DNA of 24,339 nt from JBDSLU01 sp039916225. GTDB lineage: Bacteria > Acidobacteriota > Vicinamibacteria > Vicinamibacterales > Vicinamibacteraceae. The DNA is taken from assembly GCA_039916225.1 (NCBI GenBank), contig JBDSLU010000149.1, forward strand, positions 1 through 24,339. Direction: 5' to 3'. A model generated the notes under the pieces. It was not told the origin of the DNA. It searched no databases and saw only the letters and a list, made by a program, of their open reading frames with translations. A program made the translations under genes and the position numbers. Below, piece by piece: positions 9,101 to 15,562 of the stretch. Numbering within the stretch: the stretch's first letter is position 1; each line of letters starts with the position of its first letter.

Positions 9101-9586
9101 GATCGGCGGGGCGACGACATCGAGTCAGCGAACGACGAGCCGGCCGGCGGGCGGCTGGTCGGACGCCTGGTGCACCGGCTGCTGGCGCGCTTCCCGCCGG
9201 GCCCGCCCTTCGACGAGGCGGTCGTGCTGGCGACCGTCGAGGCGCTGGTCACCGACGAGGAACGGGCGCAGGTCCCCGAGCTCGGCGCCGCCGTCGCGCG
9301 GGCCGTGGCGCTGCACCGCCGGCTGGTCGCGCGCCAGGACGTCCGCGACCTGTTCGCGGACGGCACCGCGGCCTTCGAGGTGCCGGTGTCCCTGCTACAG
9401 GACGGCCGGGTGCTGCGGGGGACGATCGACTGCCTGATTCGGCGGCCGGACGGCGGCCTGGTGGTCGTCGAGGTCAAGACCGGCCCACCGCGGCCGGAGC
9501 ACCAGCGCCAGCTCCAGGCCTACCTGGCGGCCATCCAGGCGCTCGGACCGGCGATCCGTGCAACCGGATGTCTCGTCCATCCGTAG
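6161..9586 (+). CDS. addA: AddA-like helicase-nuclease subunit
   Basis: From GTG 6161, preceded by AAGGA at about 9 nt, the product is 1141 residues, close to the usual AddA length. It carries a full UvrD/superfamily 1 helicase set: Walker A ASAGTGKTT (Lys54), motif Ia AITFTRKAAAEM, motif II LVDEFQD (Asp407, Glu408), motif III VGDRKQSIYRFRDAD, motif V MTVHASKGLEFP and motif VI RLLYVALTRARDRL. The C-terminal nuclease keeps its PD-(D/E)XK residues: Asp1090 (GTIDCL), Glu1104 and Lys1106 (VVEVKTG), then QLQAY. With AddB it forms the two-nuclease, one-active-motor complex that processes broken ends. A frame open upstream to 5978 lies inside addB and is not used. Confidence 0.93.
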   Translation: MTNRPQPGLFDFDDEAILPPGPAPGPFAADEAARIYAVDPRHNVVLEASAGTGKTTVLVQRYVNLLAVGVDPANILAITFTRKAAAEMRERIIATLKRAAAESDDGRKRWLALRDRVGDIAISTIDAFCYALLREFPLEAGLAPGFTVADETESARLAEDAIDRALARCRAIAKADPAMSLVLTRITPPRLRIALAHLVDRRLVARSGLNRYIGREPAATLEALTSRAVARFGGALQALPGGLAAFLAEGPVAHPRFSLIAADLRAIARGGIDDPPMLAAVVETLQFYFLTQSRPFKPRQRMPTGYKKDQAVSEAGWKRHTEALKVAAPAVHAALLAWARDLNVLLSRGVERIFAVTREEHRRTLAEHDVVDFPELLERAVELLQQMDEFSQSRYRLESRYHHVLVDEFQDTSRLQWRLVDLLVRSWGEGFGLVHEAPVLPSLFIVGDRKQSIYRFRDADVTLLDQAASAIRGLRPDGGGRRAISRSFRARPALLAFVNDICAEIAGAGATRPDAFRYDASDHFPLEAGATVVAGDEPPLGLIVAEDSEATADAVAGEIARLIATTTVRDRTTGLPRAAAPGDIAILFRSRDAHREFERALEARRIPAYVYKGLGFFDADEIKDLVALIRFLAAPASDLRAAAFARSRMVALSDHALARLAPYLAAAFTAPALPDAADGLDPGDAARLVQAREWLADWLALVDRVPPADLLDHALAVSGYGDVLAGARLEQARENVKKLRGLARRVSNRGYATMARLAGHIDRLATGDEANAVREAVHAVNLMTVHASKGLEFPIVFVVNIGRGVNRRRSPVRVHLSGDDDDQGAASVSIENFLSEQDTLEPELEREETKRLLYVALTRARDRLYLSAAAKEGAVKMGPHSLGQSLPLGLQQLIGTVLATADGELSWTGRVSRHVLRVARIAAADTPAATVSAGGPADAGDISSTLADPAPGASRPTLARLEPAVPRAAVTGLSSDPGVGDRRGDDIESANDEPAGGRLVGRLVHRLLARFPPGPPFDEAVVLATVEALVTDEERAQVPELGAAVARAVALHRRLVARQDVRDLFADGTAAFEVPVSLLQDGRVLRGTIDCLIRRPDGGLVVVEVKTGPPRPEHQRQLQAYLAAIQALGPAIRATGCLVHP

Positions 9587-9682
9587 GACCACGTACTGGG
9601 GCGTGCGTTCACGCTTCGGCGGGCGTTGATCCGAGCGAGCCTCAACGTCAGGGCCCCTGGCGCCGATTAGGTAGGTGAGCCA

Positions 9683-9727
9683 AAACCGAAGGCGCCATCC
9701 TGGTGTCAAACCAGGCAGGCGCGGTTT
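9683..9727 (+). other. Long three-part stem-loop (possible RNA element or terminator)
   Basis: Sixteen base pairs form in three stacked stems: AAACC/GGTTT (9683-9687 with 9723-9727), GCGCC/GGCGC (9692-9696 with 9718-9722) and CCTGGT/ACCAGG (9699-9704 with 9710-9715). The apical loop is GTCAA. The internal loops are small (GAAG on one side only, then AT opposite CA). There is no U-tract after it on the plus strand. It could end the addAB transcript with Rho help, protect its 3' end, or be the leader of the next gene. Confidence 0.45.
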
Positions 9728-9787
9728 CAGGCGGGGCAGGAGACGGGGACAGGACGGACCGGGTCGAGCGGGGCGTATGTCGCGAGG

Positions 9788-9799
9788 CTGTGGACACAG
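9788..9799. promoter_or_regulatory. Dyad CTGTG-GA-CACAG, possible operator or DnaA-box-like site
   Basis: The 12-bp dyad has perfect 5-bp arms around GA and lies 37 nt before the start of the small gene at 9836. Read on the minus strand it also contains GTGTCCACA, an 8/9 match to the DnaA box TTGTCCACA. It could be a repressor site or chance. Confidence 0.25.
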
Positions 9800-9835
9800 T
9801 TTTGCAACATTCCGCGAGCGAGGGAGCCAAGGGCC

Positions 9836-10078
9836 ATGATGCGAACCACCAGCAACACCATTCCGGCAAAGCGGTCGCGACCCGCGACCTTCGAGTTCGA
9901 AGCGCTCGAAGGGCTGCCGTGCGGGTGCGTCGCGGTGGCTTACCGGTCGCGGCTCTGGGACGTCACGCTGATTTCGCTCGATGCCAAGGGCCCGCATTGC
10001 GTCTTCGGCGGACACCGTGCCGGCCAGGTGATCCATTTCGGCGAGCCCGACGGGATGAACGAGGACGGCGACGAGTAG
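9836..10078 (+). CDS. Small protein of unknown function (80 aa)
   Basis: I do not recognise a family. The gene has an ATG-ATG start preceded by AGGGAG at a normal distance of about 9 nt, which is the main support for it. The N-terminal 18 residues are basic and polar (SNTIPAKRSRP). The remainder reads like a small beta-rich domain (FEFEALEGLPCGCVAVAYRSRLWDVTLISLD) with CGC at 32-34 and one later Cys. The tail is acidic (DGMNEDGDE). There is no signal peptide. It converges on the zinc-ribbon gene with only about 10 nt between the two stops and no hairpin there, so the two transcripts probably overlap. Confidence 0.55.
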   Translation: MMRTTSNTIPAKRSRPATFEFEALEGLPCGCVAVAYRSRLWDVTLISLDAKGPHCVFGGHRAGQVIHFGEPDGMNEDGDE

Positions 10079-10088
10079 GCGGTCGGCG

Positions 10089-10262
10089 TCACTGCATCTC
10101 GAGCAGATCTTCCGCCTCGACGTCCTCGAAGTAGTCACATTCCGGGCAGATCCATTCCTTGTACTCGCGCTTGACGGTCTGCTGTGTGCCGGGAATCTTG
10201 TCGACCCGCTCGGCCATGCGTATCCGCATGAGCTCGTTGCACATCGGGCATTCTTTGTTCAT
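10089..10262 (-). CDS. Small zinc-ribbon protein of unknown function
   Basis: From the ATG at 10262 this is a 57-residue protein with two CxxC knuckles: CPMC at 5-8 and CPEC at 39-42. Together they should bind one zinc ion in a rubredoxin-like ribbon. The loop between them is basic (RVDKIPGTQQTVKREYKEW) and the tail acidic (FEDVEAEDLLEMQ). An in-frame ATG at 10277 would add MIGST; the inner start is preferred because it places the first knuckle at the usual distance from the N-terminus. Such stand-alone ribbons often bind nucleic acid or protein, but nothing here fixes the partner. It is divergent from the DnaJ-like gene. Confidence 0.75.
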   Translation of the reverse strand: MNKECPMCNELMRIRMAERVDKIPGTQQTVKREYKEWICPECDYFEDVEAEDLLEMQ

Positions 10263-10316
10263 GGTCGATCCGATCATCGGCTCGTCCGTGCCGCCGCTCC
10301 AGGCATTGCCGCTGCC

Positions 10317-10346
10317 TTGACAACCCGCGCGGGCGCTCCCTATCGT
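10317..10346 (+). promoter_or_regulatory. Sigma-70-like promoter for the DnaJ-like/membrane/mrp cluster
   Basis: A perfect -35 TTGACA (10317-10322) is followed by an 18-nt spacer and TATCGT (10341-10346), which matches 4 of 6 bases of the -10 consensus. The start point would be near 10353, giving about 25 nt of leader. That leader contains a small dyad AGTCCG/CGGACT (10351-10368), so a hairpin would sit at or near the 5' end of the message. Confidence 0.55.
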
Positions 10347-10377
10347 TAGCAGTCCGCACGGCCGGACTCAGCGGCTC

Positions 10378-10818
10378 ATGCCATCGTCTCCCTTGCCTCG
10401 CGTCGATCGCCTCGCGGCCCATCCGGCCGATCCGGGCCGGGCCTGCTTTGCCGACGAGGCCGGCATCGATTTCCCGGCCCTGGCCGTGGCTGTCGAGCGG
10501 ATGCGCCACGCCTTCGTCGGCGCCGAGGCCAGTCCGGTGCTCGACGTGCCGGTCGGCGTGCTGCGGAGCAGTGCCCTGCGCGGCGGCGATGTCTCGGTCC
10601 AGTTGCCCGTCCGGCGCACCTGCGAGCGCTGCGGCGGCCGCGGTGAGGCGTGGGACGAGCGCTGCGTCTCGTGCGCCGGCGCCGGGCACACCGAAGAGAC
10701 CCGCGACATCACCATTGCCTTGCCGCGCGGCGTGTCCGACGGCGATCGGCTGCTCGTTCGCCTGGGCGGCCGCCACGTCGTGCCGACCGCCGTCACCCTG
10801 CACGTCACCATCACGTGA
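10378..10818 (+). CDS. DnaJ-like zinc protein lacking a J domain
   Basis: The 146-residue protein resembles the middle and first C-terminal part of the DnaJ chaperone. It has two CxxCxGxG repeats (CERCGGRG at 82-89, CVSCAGAG at 96-103), where DnaJ has four, so it should bind one zinc rather than two. Before them, VPVGVLRSSALRGGDVSVQLPVRR resembles the DnaJ strand that enters the zinc module. After them, ITIALPRGVSDGDRLLVRLGG resembles the DnaJ segment I-T-V-x-I-P-x-G-V-x-D-G. The J domain with HPD, the Gly/Phe linker and the second C-terminal domain are missing. Residues 30-50 form a helix. A client-binding or assembly role without DnaK stimulation is only inferred. Its stop overlaps the next start (GTGA). 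Confidence 0.7.
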   Translation: MPSSPLPRVDRLAAHPADPGRACFADEAGIDFPALAVAVERMRHAFVGAEASPVLDVPVGVLRSSALRGGDVSVQLPVRRTCERCGGRGEAWDERCVSCAGAGHTEETRDITIALPRGVSDGDRLLVRLGGRHVVPTAVTLHVTIT

Positions 10819-11207
10819 TCGATCCTGCCCGCGCGACCTGGCTGGCGTTCCTGTCGGTAGCGTCGGCCTGGGCCGCGGGCGTCGCCGGCCTGGCTGTGCT
10901 GCCGCTTTCGGCCGCGGCATTCGCGGTCGGCGCCATCTCGGGCGCGCCTGCCGCGGCGACGCTGGCCGGCTGGCTGGGCGTCATCATCGGCCTCGGCGCC
11001 ATCGGCTACGCCATCGCGGCATCGGCTGTGGCGCGGAGCCTCTGGCGGGGCGGACGCTGGGCCCGCGGTGGCGCGCTCGGCCTGGCCTTCGCCAATCTCT
11101 TCATTCCCCCGTTCGGTACCGCGCACGGCGTCTATGCGCTCTGGCTGTTGCTGGCGGCTCCCCGGCCCCACGATCACCTTTCCGAGGTCACCCATGAGCA
11201 CGAATGA
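10815..11207 (+). CDS. Small integral membrane protein of unknown function
   Basis: The likely start is GTG 10815, overlapping the DnaJ-like stop by 4 nt and giving 130 residues. The sequence is strongly hydrophobic, with about four predicted membrane segments (near residues 7-27, 30-48, 51-75 and 88-112). A basic patch SLWRGGRWARGG lies between the third and fourth, and a His/Glu-rich tail (HDHLSEVTHEHE) ends the protein. I do not recognise the family. It overlaps the DUF4870-type gene by 14 nt. Position between a DnaJ-like protein and another membrane protein suggests one functional set, but this is inference. Confidence 0.65.
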   Translation: MIDPARATWLAFLSVASAWAAGVAGLAVLPLSAAAFAVGAISGAPAAATLAGWLGVIIGLGAIGYAIAASAVARSLWRGGRWARGGALGLAFANLFIPPFGTAHGVYALWLLLAAPRPHDHLSEVTHEHE

Positions 11208-11586
11208 ACGGTCGAGCACCGGTCTCGACGCCAACATCGCGGCGGCGCTGAGCTACTTCTTCGGCCTCCTGAGCGGGGCGATCTTCTTCGCCATCGAAAC
11301 CGAGAGCCGTTTCGTCAAGTTCCACGCCATGCAGTCGATGCTGGTGTCGGTCGCCGCGATCGTCATCTACATCGCCTACACGGTCGTCTTCATGGTGCTG
11401 TGGCGCCTGCCGTTCGTCGGCTGGATCGCCGGCATCTTCGGCACGCTGGGCTGGGCATTGCTCGCGCTGGGCTTCCTCGGGCTGTGGTTGTTCTGCATGT
11501 TCAAGGCGTTTCAGGGGGAACGGTTCAAGCTGCCCTACCTCGGCGAGGTCGCCGAGAAGCAGGTATGGCCGTCCGAGCGCGTCTGA
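11194..11586 (+). CDS. DUF4870 (Tic20-like) membrane protein
   Basis: The 130-residue protein starts at ATG 11194 with GAGG about 8 nt upstream. It shows the DUF4870 layout: a first helix (NIAAALSYFFGLLSGAIFF), the conserved ESRFVKFHAMQSML stretch with its Phe-His pair, two more helices (VAAIVIYIAYTVVFMVLW and WIAGIFGTLGWALLALGFLGLWLFCMFKAF), then QGERFKLPYLGEVAEK. The family is widespread and uncharacterised. Resemblance to chloroplast Tic20 has suggested a role in membrane assembly or transport, but no function is shown. The start overlaps the previous gene by 14 nt, so the three genes from 10378 look like one operon. Confidence 0.85.
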   Translation: MSTNERSSTGLDANIAAALSYFFGLLSGAIFFAIETESRFVKFHAMQSMLVSVAAIVIYIAYTVVFMVLWRLPFVGWIAGIFGTLGWALLALGFLGLWLFCMFKAFQGERFKLPYLGEVAEKQVWPSERV

Positions 11587-11635
11587 TTCGCCCACGGCAG
11601 CCGTGGCGGACGCTCCCGAAGCGCGCCCGCCACGG

Positions 11636-11641
11636 TACAAT
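11636..11641 (+). promoter_or_regulatory. -10 element TACAAT placed for leaderless mrp message
   Basis: TACAAT matches the -10 consensus at 5 of 6 positions. Its last base is 7 nt before the ATG at 11648, so transcription would begin on or next to that A. There is no Shine-Dalgarno sequence before this ATG. No good -35 is seen 16-18 nt upstream, which lowers confidence. Confidence 0.35.
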
Positions 11642-11647
11642 GCCGGG

Positions 11648-12739
11648 ATGTTCTCCCGTTCGTCTCCGGTGACGGAGGCCGGCGTCCTCGACGCCTTACG
11701 CGTCGTCCAGGATCCGGATCTCCACAAAGACATCGTCAGCCTCGGGTTCGTGAAGCGCGTCGCCATCGACGGTGGCGCGGTGGCGGTCACGATCGAGCTC
11801 ACCACGCCGGCCTGTCCCGTCAAGGATCAGCTGCGCGACCAGGCCGCCGCGGCCATCCGAGCGATGGCCGGGGTCACCAGTGTGGACGTCGACATGACCG
11901 CCAGCGTCCGGTCCGCGGCGCTGCCAGACGGCGGCCGCGCGCCGATCCCGGGCATCCGCAACATCATCGCCGTCGGTGCCGGCAAGGGCGGCGTCGGCAA
12001 GACCACCGTCGCCGTCAACCTGGCGATTGCCCTCGCCCGGCTGGGCAGCCGCGTCGGCATCATCGACGGCGACATCTCCGGGCCGAACGTCCCGATCATG
12101 CTCGGCGTGCGGACGCAGTTGATGCACGACGGCCAGAAGATCATGCCGGCCGAGAAGTACGGCATCTCGGCGGTGTCGATGGGCTTCCTCACCAATGACG
12201 ACGCTCCCGTCATCTGGCGCGGCCCGATGCTGCACGGCGTCGTCACCCAGTTCTTCCGTGACGTCCGCTGGCCGGAACTCGACTACCTGATCGTCGACAT
12301 GCCGCCCGGCACGGGCGACGTCGCCCTCAGCCTGAGCCAGTCGGTCCCCGTGGCCGGCGCGGTCGTCGTGACCACGCCGCAGAAGGTGGCGCTGGCCGAC
12401 ACGCGGCGCGCGGTGAAGATGTACGAGAAGCTCAACGCGCCGGTCCTCGGGCTGATCGAGAACATGAGCCATTTCGTCTGCCCGGGCTGCGGTCGCGAGG
12501 CCGACCTGTTCGGCCGCGGCGGCGGTGAAGGCCTGGCCACCGAGCTCAACATCCCCTTCCTCGGCCGCGTGCCGCTCTACGAGCCGGTGCGCTCGGGCGG
12601 CGACAACGGCGTGCCGATCGTCGTCGGCGAGCCGGACTCGCCGCCGGCCCTCGCGCTCGTCGCCGCTGCCGAGCGCGTCGCAGCGCGCATCTCGATCGCC
12701 AGCTACGCGCGGACGATTCCCCTGACCCCGGTGCCCTGA
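11648..12739 (+). CDS. mrp: Mrp/NBP35-type iron-sulfur cluster carrier ATPase
   Basis: The 363-residue cytoplasmic P-loop ATPase is expected to bind a 4Fe-4S cluster between two subunits and pass it to apo-proteins. An N-terminal MIP18/DUF59 domain (about 9-85) includes VQDPDLHKDIVSLGFV and the family Cys in TTPACPVKDQ. The deviant Walker A loop GKGGVGKTT is at 112-120, DGDISGPNVP follows at 140-149, VDMPPGTGD at 216-224, and the cluster-binding CPGC at 278-281 (Cys278, Cys281). The ATG at 11648 is chosen because it directly precedes the conserved domain and has a -10 element in place; GTG 11603 would add 15 residues. The TGA overlaps the next ATG by 1 nt. Confidence 0.93.
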   Translation: MFSRSSPVTEAGVLDALRVVQDPDLHKDIVSLGFVKRVAIDGGAVAVTIELTTPACPVKDQLRDQAAAAIRAMAGVTSVDVDMTASVRSAALPDGGRAPIPGIRNIIAVGAGKGGVGKTTVAVNLAIALARLGSRVGIIDGDISGPNVPIMLGVRTQLMHDGQKIMPAEKYGISAVSMGFLTNDDAPVIWRGPMLHGVVTQFFRDVRWPELDYLIVDMPPGTGDVALSLSQSVPVAGAVVVTTPQKVALADTRRAVKMYEKLNAPVLGLIENMSHFVCPGCGREADLFGRGGGEGLATELNIPFLGRVPLYEPVRSGGDNGVPIVVGEPDSPPALALVAAAERVAARISIASYARTIPLTPVP

Positions 12740-14043
12740 TGGACATCGCCTACACCAAGACCACGCTCGCCAACGGGCTCGACGTCATCATCCACGAGGA
12801 CCACACGCTGCCGATCGTCGCGGTCAACGTCTGGTACCACGTCGGCTCGAAGGACGAGCGCCCCGGCCTCACCGGCTTCGCCCACCTGTTCGAACACCTG
12901 ATGTTCGAGGGCTCGGCCAACCACGACCACGGCTACTTCCCGCCGCTGCAGGATGCCGGCGCCGCCGTCAACGGCTCGACCAACGCCGATCGCACCAACT
13001 ACTGGGAAGTGGTGCCGACCGGCGCGCTCGAGCTCGCGCTGTTCCTCGAGTCGGACCGCATGGGGTTCCTGCTGCCGGCGCTGACCGAGAAGAAGTTCAC
13101 CACCCAGCGCGAGGTGGTGATCAACGAGCGGCGGCAGAACTACGAGAACCGGCCGTACGGGCTGGCCGGCATCGCCATGACGACCGCGCTCTATCCGTCG
13201 GACCATCCGTACCACTGGCCGACCATCGGCTACACGCCGGACCTGCGCCTGGCGACGCTCGACGACGTGCGCGACTTCTTCGCGCGCCACTACCATCCCG
13301 GCAACGCCTCGATCGCGCTCGCCGGCGACATCGACCCGGCGTCGGCGCTGGCGCTGGTCGAGCGCTACTTCGGCGAGCTGCCGACCGGGCCGCCGGTGCC
13401 GCGCGTCGAGGTGCCCACGGGCGGCCTCGCCGGCGAGACGCGGATCGTGCTCGAGGATCGGGTCGATCGGCCGCGGCTCTACATCGCCTGGCGGACGCCG
13501 GCGCTGTTCGAGGACGGTGACGCCGCCCTCGACGTCGCCGCCGACGTGATCGCCAGCGGCAAGACGTCGCGGCTCTATCGCACGCTCGTCCACGAGCGGC
13601 GCCTCGCCCTCGACGTCTCGGGCGGACAGCAGTCGCGCGAGCTCGAAGGCTTCTTTCAGCTCGCGTCCACCGCCGCCCCCGGCCGGACGCTCGCCGACAT
13701 CGAGGCAGTGATCACCGAGGCGCTGGGCGAGCTGGCGGCGAACGGACCGACCGACGCCGAGCTCGAACGCGCCTTGGCCCAGGCCGAGGCCGCCTTCGTC
13801 TATCGCCTCCAGACCGTCGGCGGCTTCAGCGGCAAGTCGGATCAGCTGAACGCCTACAACGTCTATCGCGGCGACCCGGGGTCGTTCGACGCCGATCTCG
13901 CGCGCTACACCCGGCTCACCAAGGCTGACGTGCGCGACGCGGTGCGCCGGCTGGCCGCCCGTCCGCGCGTCGCGCTCAGCGTCGTGCCGAACGGCGCTGG
14001 GGATCAGGCGCTGGCCGGGTCGGTCACGGCGGTGGCCTCGTGA
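12739..14043 (+). CDS. M16 family zinc peptidase, catalytic subunit
   Basis: The 434-residue protein contains the inverted zinc motif HLFEH (His49, Glu52, His53). Glu130 lies 77 residues after the second His, the spacing of the third zinc ligand in pitrilysin-type enzymes. It has one full M16 half (residues 10-220) and an M16_C half (about 170-420). The second half has RRLALDV where the partner has the FTYG loop, so the substrate-binding Arg/Tyr pair is absent here. No signal peptide is seen, so action in the cytoplasm is likely. The next gene encodes the complementary half, as in mitochondrial processing peptidase and the Sphingomonas SPH2681/SPH2682 pair. Substrate is unknown; peptides or targeting sequences are typical. 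Confidence 0.9.
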   Translation: MDIAYTKTTLANGLDVIIHEDHTLPIVAVNVWYHVGSKDERPGLTGFAHLFEHLMFEGSANHDHGYFPPLQDAGAAVNGSTNADRTNYWEVVPTGALELALFLESDRMGFLLPALTEKKFTTQREVVINERRQNYENRPYGLAGIAMTTALYPSDHPYHWPTIGYTPDLRLATLDDVRDFFARHYHPGNASIALAGDIDPASALALVERYFGELPTGPPVPRVEVPTGGLAGETRIVLEDRVDRPRLYIAWRTPALFEDGDAALDVAADVIASGKTSRLYRTLVHERRLALDVSGGQQSRELEGFFQLASTAAPGRTLADIEAVITEALGELAANGPTDAELERALAQAEAAFVYRLQTVGGFSGKSDQLNAYNVYRGDPGSFDADLARYTRLTKADVRDAVRRLAARPRVALSVVPNGAGDQALAGSVTAVAS

Positions 14044-15398
14044 GCGCGCCACGCCGCCTGCCGGCGGTCGGCGAATCGCGCGGCATCCACTTCCCACCGA
14101 TCGCCAAGCACACGCGCGCCGACGGCTCCCGGGTCTGGACCGTGGAGCACCGCGGCCTGCCGGTGGTCTGCCTCAGCGTCCTCTATCCCATTGGCAGCGC
14201 CGGTGATCCGATCGACCGCTTCGGCCTGACCTCGCTGACCGCCGATCTGCTGGACGAGGGGACGCAGTCGCTGGACGGCCTGGCGCTGCACGACGCGCTG
14301 GCCCGTCTCGGCTCGCACCTCGAAGGCGAGGTCGGGCCCGACGCCGCCGCGCTCGGCCTGGTCACGCTGTCGCGCAACGGCGCGCGGGCGACCGCGCTGC
14401 TCGCCGACGTCGCCTGCCATCCGCGTTTCGATCCGGGCGACTTCGCCCGCGTCCGCGACAACCGCGTCAGTCGTCTCGTCCAGATGCGCGACGTGCCGGC
14501 GGCCGTCGCCGAGCGCATCTTCAGCCAGCAGATCTATGGCGCGCATCCCTACGGCCACTCGCCGGTCGGCGTGGTGGCGTCGCTGCGCGCGACGACGCTC
14601 GATGACGTGCGCCGCTTCCACGACGAGGTGCTGCTCGCCACGACGCCGACGATCATGGCGGTCGGCGACGTCGAGCACGAGGACGTCGTCCGGTGGGTCG
14701 ACGCCGCCTGGCCGCTCCGCAATGGCGCGTTTCGGCCACTGGCCGCCGGCGCCGCATCGGTGGCCCTGCCGCGCGGACCGTCGCTGTCCCTGGTGCATCG
14801 CGCCGACGCGGCGCAGTCGGAACTGCGCGTCGGCCGGGTCGGCGCGGCGCGATCGACGCCGGACTACGCCGCGCTCGCGGTCATGAACACCATCCTGGGC
14901 GGCACCTTCGTCAGCCGCATCAACTCCAAGCTGCGCGAGGAGAAGGGCTTCACCTACGGCGTCCGGTCGACGTTCGACTACCGGCGCGAGGCGGGGCCGT
15001 TCGCCGTGCAGACCAGCGTCCAGGCCTCGGCCACGACCGAGGCCATCGCCGACATCCTCACCGAGATCCGCGGCATCGGCGGCGACCGGCCGGCGACCGC
15101 CGCCGAAATCACCCGGGCCCAGGCGGCGTTGACCCGCAGCTACCCGCGCAGCTTCGAGACCGCCGAGCAGGTGACCAGGGCCGTCGCCCAGATCGCCCTG
15201 CACGGCCTGCCGGACGACTACTTCGACGGGTTCGTCCGCGACGTCTCGCTGGTCACCGCGGACCAGGTCTCGGACGTCGCCCGCCGCTACGCGTCCGCCG
15301 ACGACCTGCACGTCGTCGTCATCGGCGATCGGTCGCATTTGACCGGGGAATCGCTCGGCCTGGGGCCGCTCGTCGAGCGCCCGCTGTCAGACGACTGA
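14040..15398 (+). CDS. M16 family peptidase, non-catalytic partner subunit
   Basis: The 452-residue protein has the same two-domain M16 layout as its upstream neighbour, but the zinc motif is lost: the HxxEH position reads LTADLL in FGLTSLTADLLDEGT. It keeps LREEKGFTYGVRS, which carries the conserved Arg and Tyr that bind the substrate backbone in the non-catalytic subunit of two-chain M16 enzymes. Together the two products should form an active heterodimer. The GTG start overlaps the preceding TGA by 4 nt, favouring equal production. No signal peptide is visible, although the N-terminal 20 residues are basic and Pro-rich. Confidence 0.9.
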   Translation: MSAPRRLPAVGESRGIHFPPIAKHTRADGSRVWTVEHRGLPVVCLSVLYPIGSAGDPIDRFGLTSLTADLLDEGTQSLDGLALHDALARLGSHLEGEVGPDAAALGLVTLSRNGARATALLADVACHPRFDPGDFARVRDNRVSRLVQMRDVPAAVAERIFSQQIYGAHPYGHSPVGVVASLRATTLDDVRRFHDEVLLATTPTIMAVGDVEHEDVVRWVDAAWPLRNGAFRPLAAGAASVALPRGPSLSLVHRADAAQSELRVGRVGAARSTPDYAALAVMNTILGGTFVSRINSKLREEKGFTYGVRSTFDYRREAGPFAVQTSVQASATTEAIADILTEIRGIGGDRPATAAEITRAQAALTRSYPRSFETAEQVTRAVAQIALHGLPDDYFDGFVRDVSLVTADQVSDVARRYASADDLHVVVIGDRSHLTGESLGLGPLVERPLSDD

Positions 15399-15562
15399 GC
15401 CGCCGGCCGTCGTCAGGACGGAGACGCCGGGGCGGGGACTTCGGCGCGCACGTTGGCGCGGCGGAGTGGATGGACGGGGTATCATCCAGGCGTCGCGGGG
15501 AGCCGACCGAACCGTGACGAACCTTCCCGGCGACTCGTGCGTCTGACTCTGACGAGCTATCC

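Larger units (their letters stand above)
9587..9835. other. Gap after addA: hairpins, G-rich tract and a dyad, no gene seen
   Basis: No convincing coding frame fills this stretch. A short GCGTG/CACGC hairpin lies at 9601-9614 and a CGTTGA/TCAACG pair at 9624-9647. A long three-part hairpin is at 9683-9727 (listed separately). Runs of G follow at 9733-9736, 9745-9748, 9761-9763 and 9770-9773. A dyad CTGTG-GA-CACAG is at 9788-9799. I could not place a clear -35/-10 pair for the small gene that follows. Confidence 0.5.

Noticed and set aside
3127..9586. AddAB pair as a novel defence system
   Set aside because: Both subunits have the standard motif order, nuclease residues and iron-sulfur cysteines of ordinary recombination AddAB. 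No defence genes are adjacent.
9733..9773. Possible G-quadruplex from four G-runs
   Set aside because: Loops of 8, 12 and 6 nt and one three-G run make a stable fold unlikely; such runs are common at this GC content.
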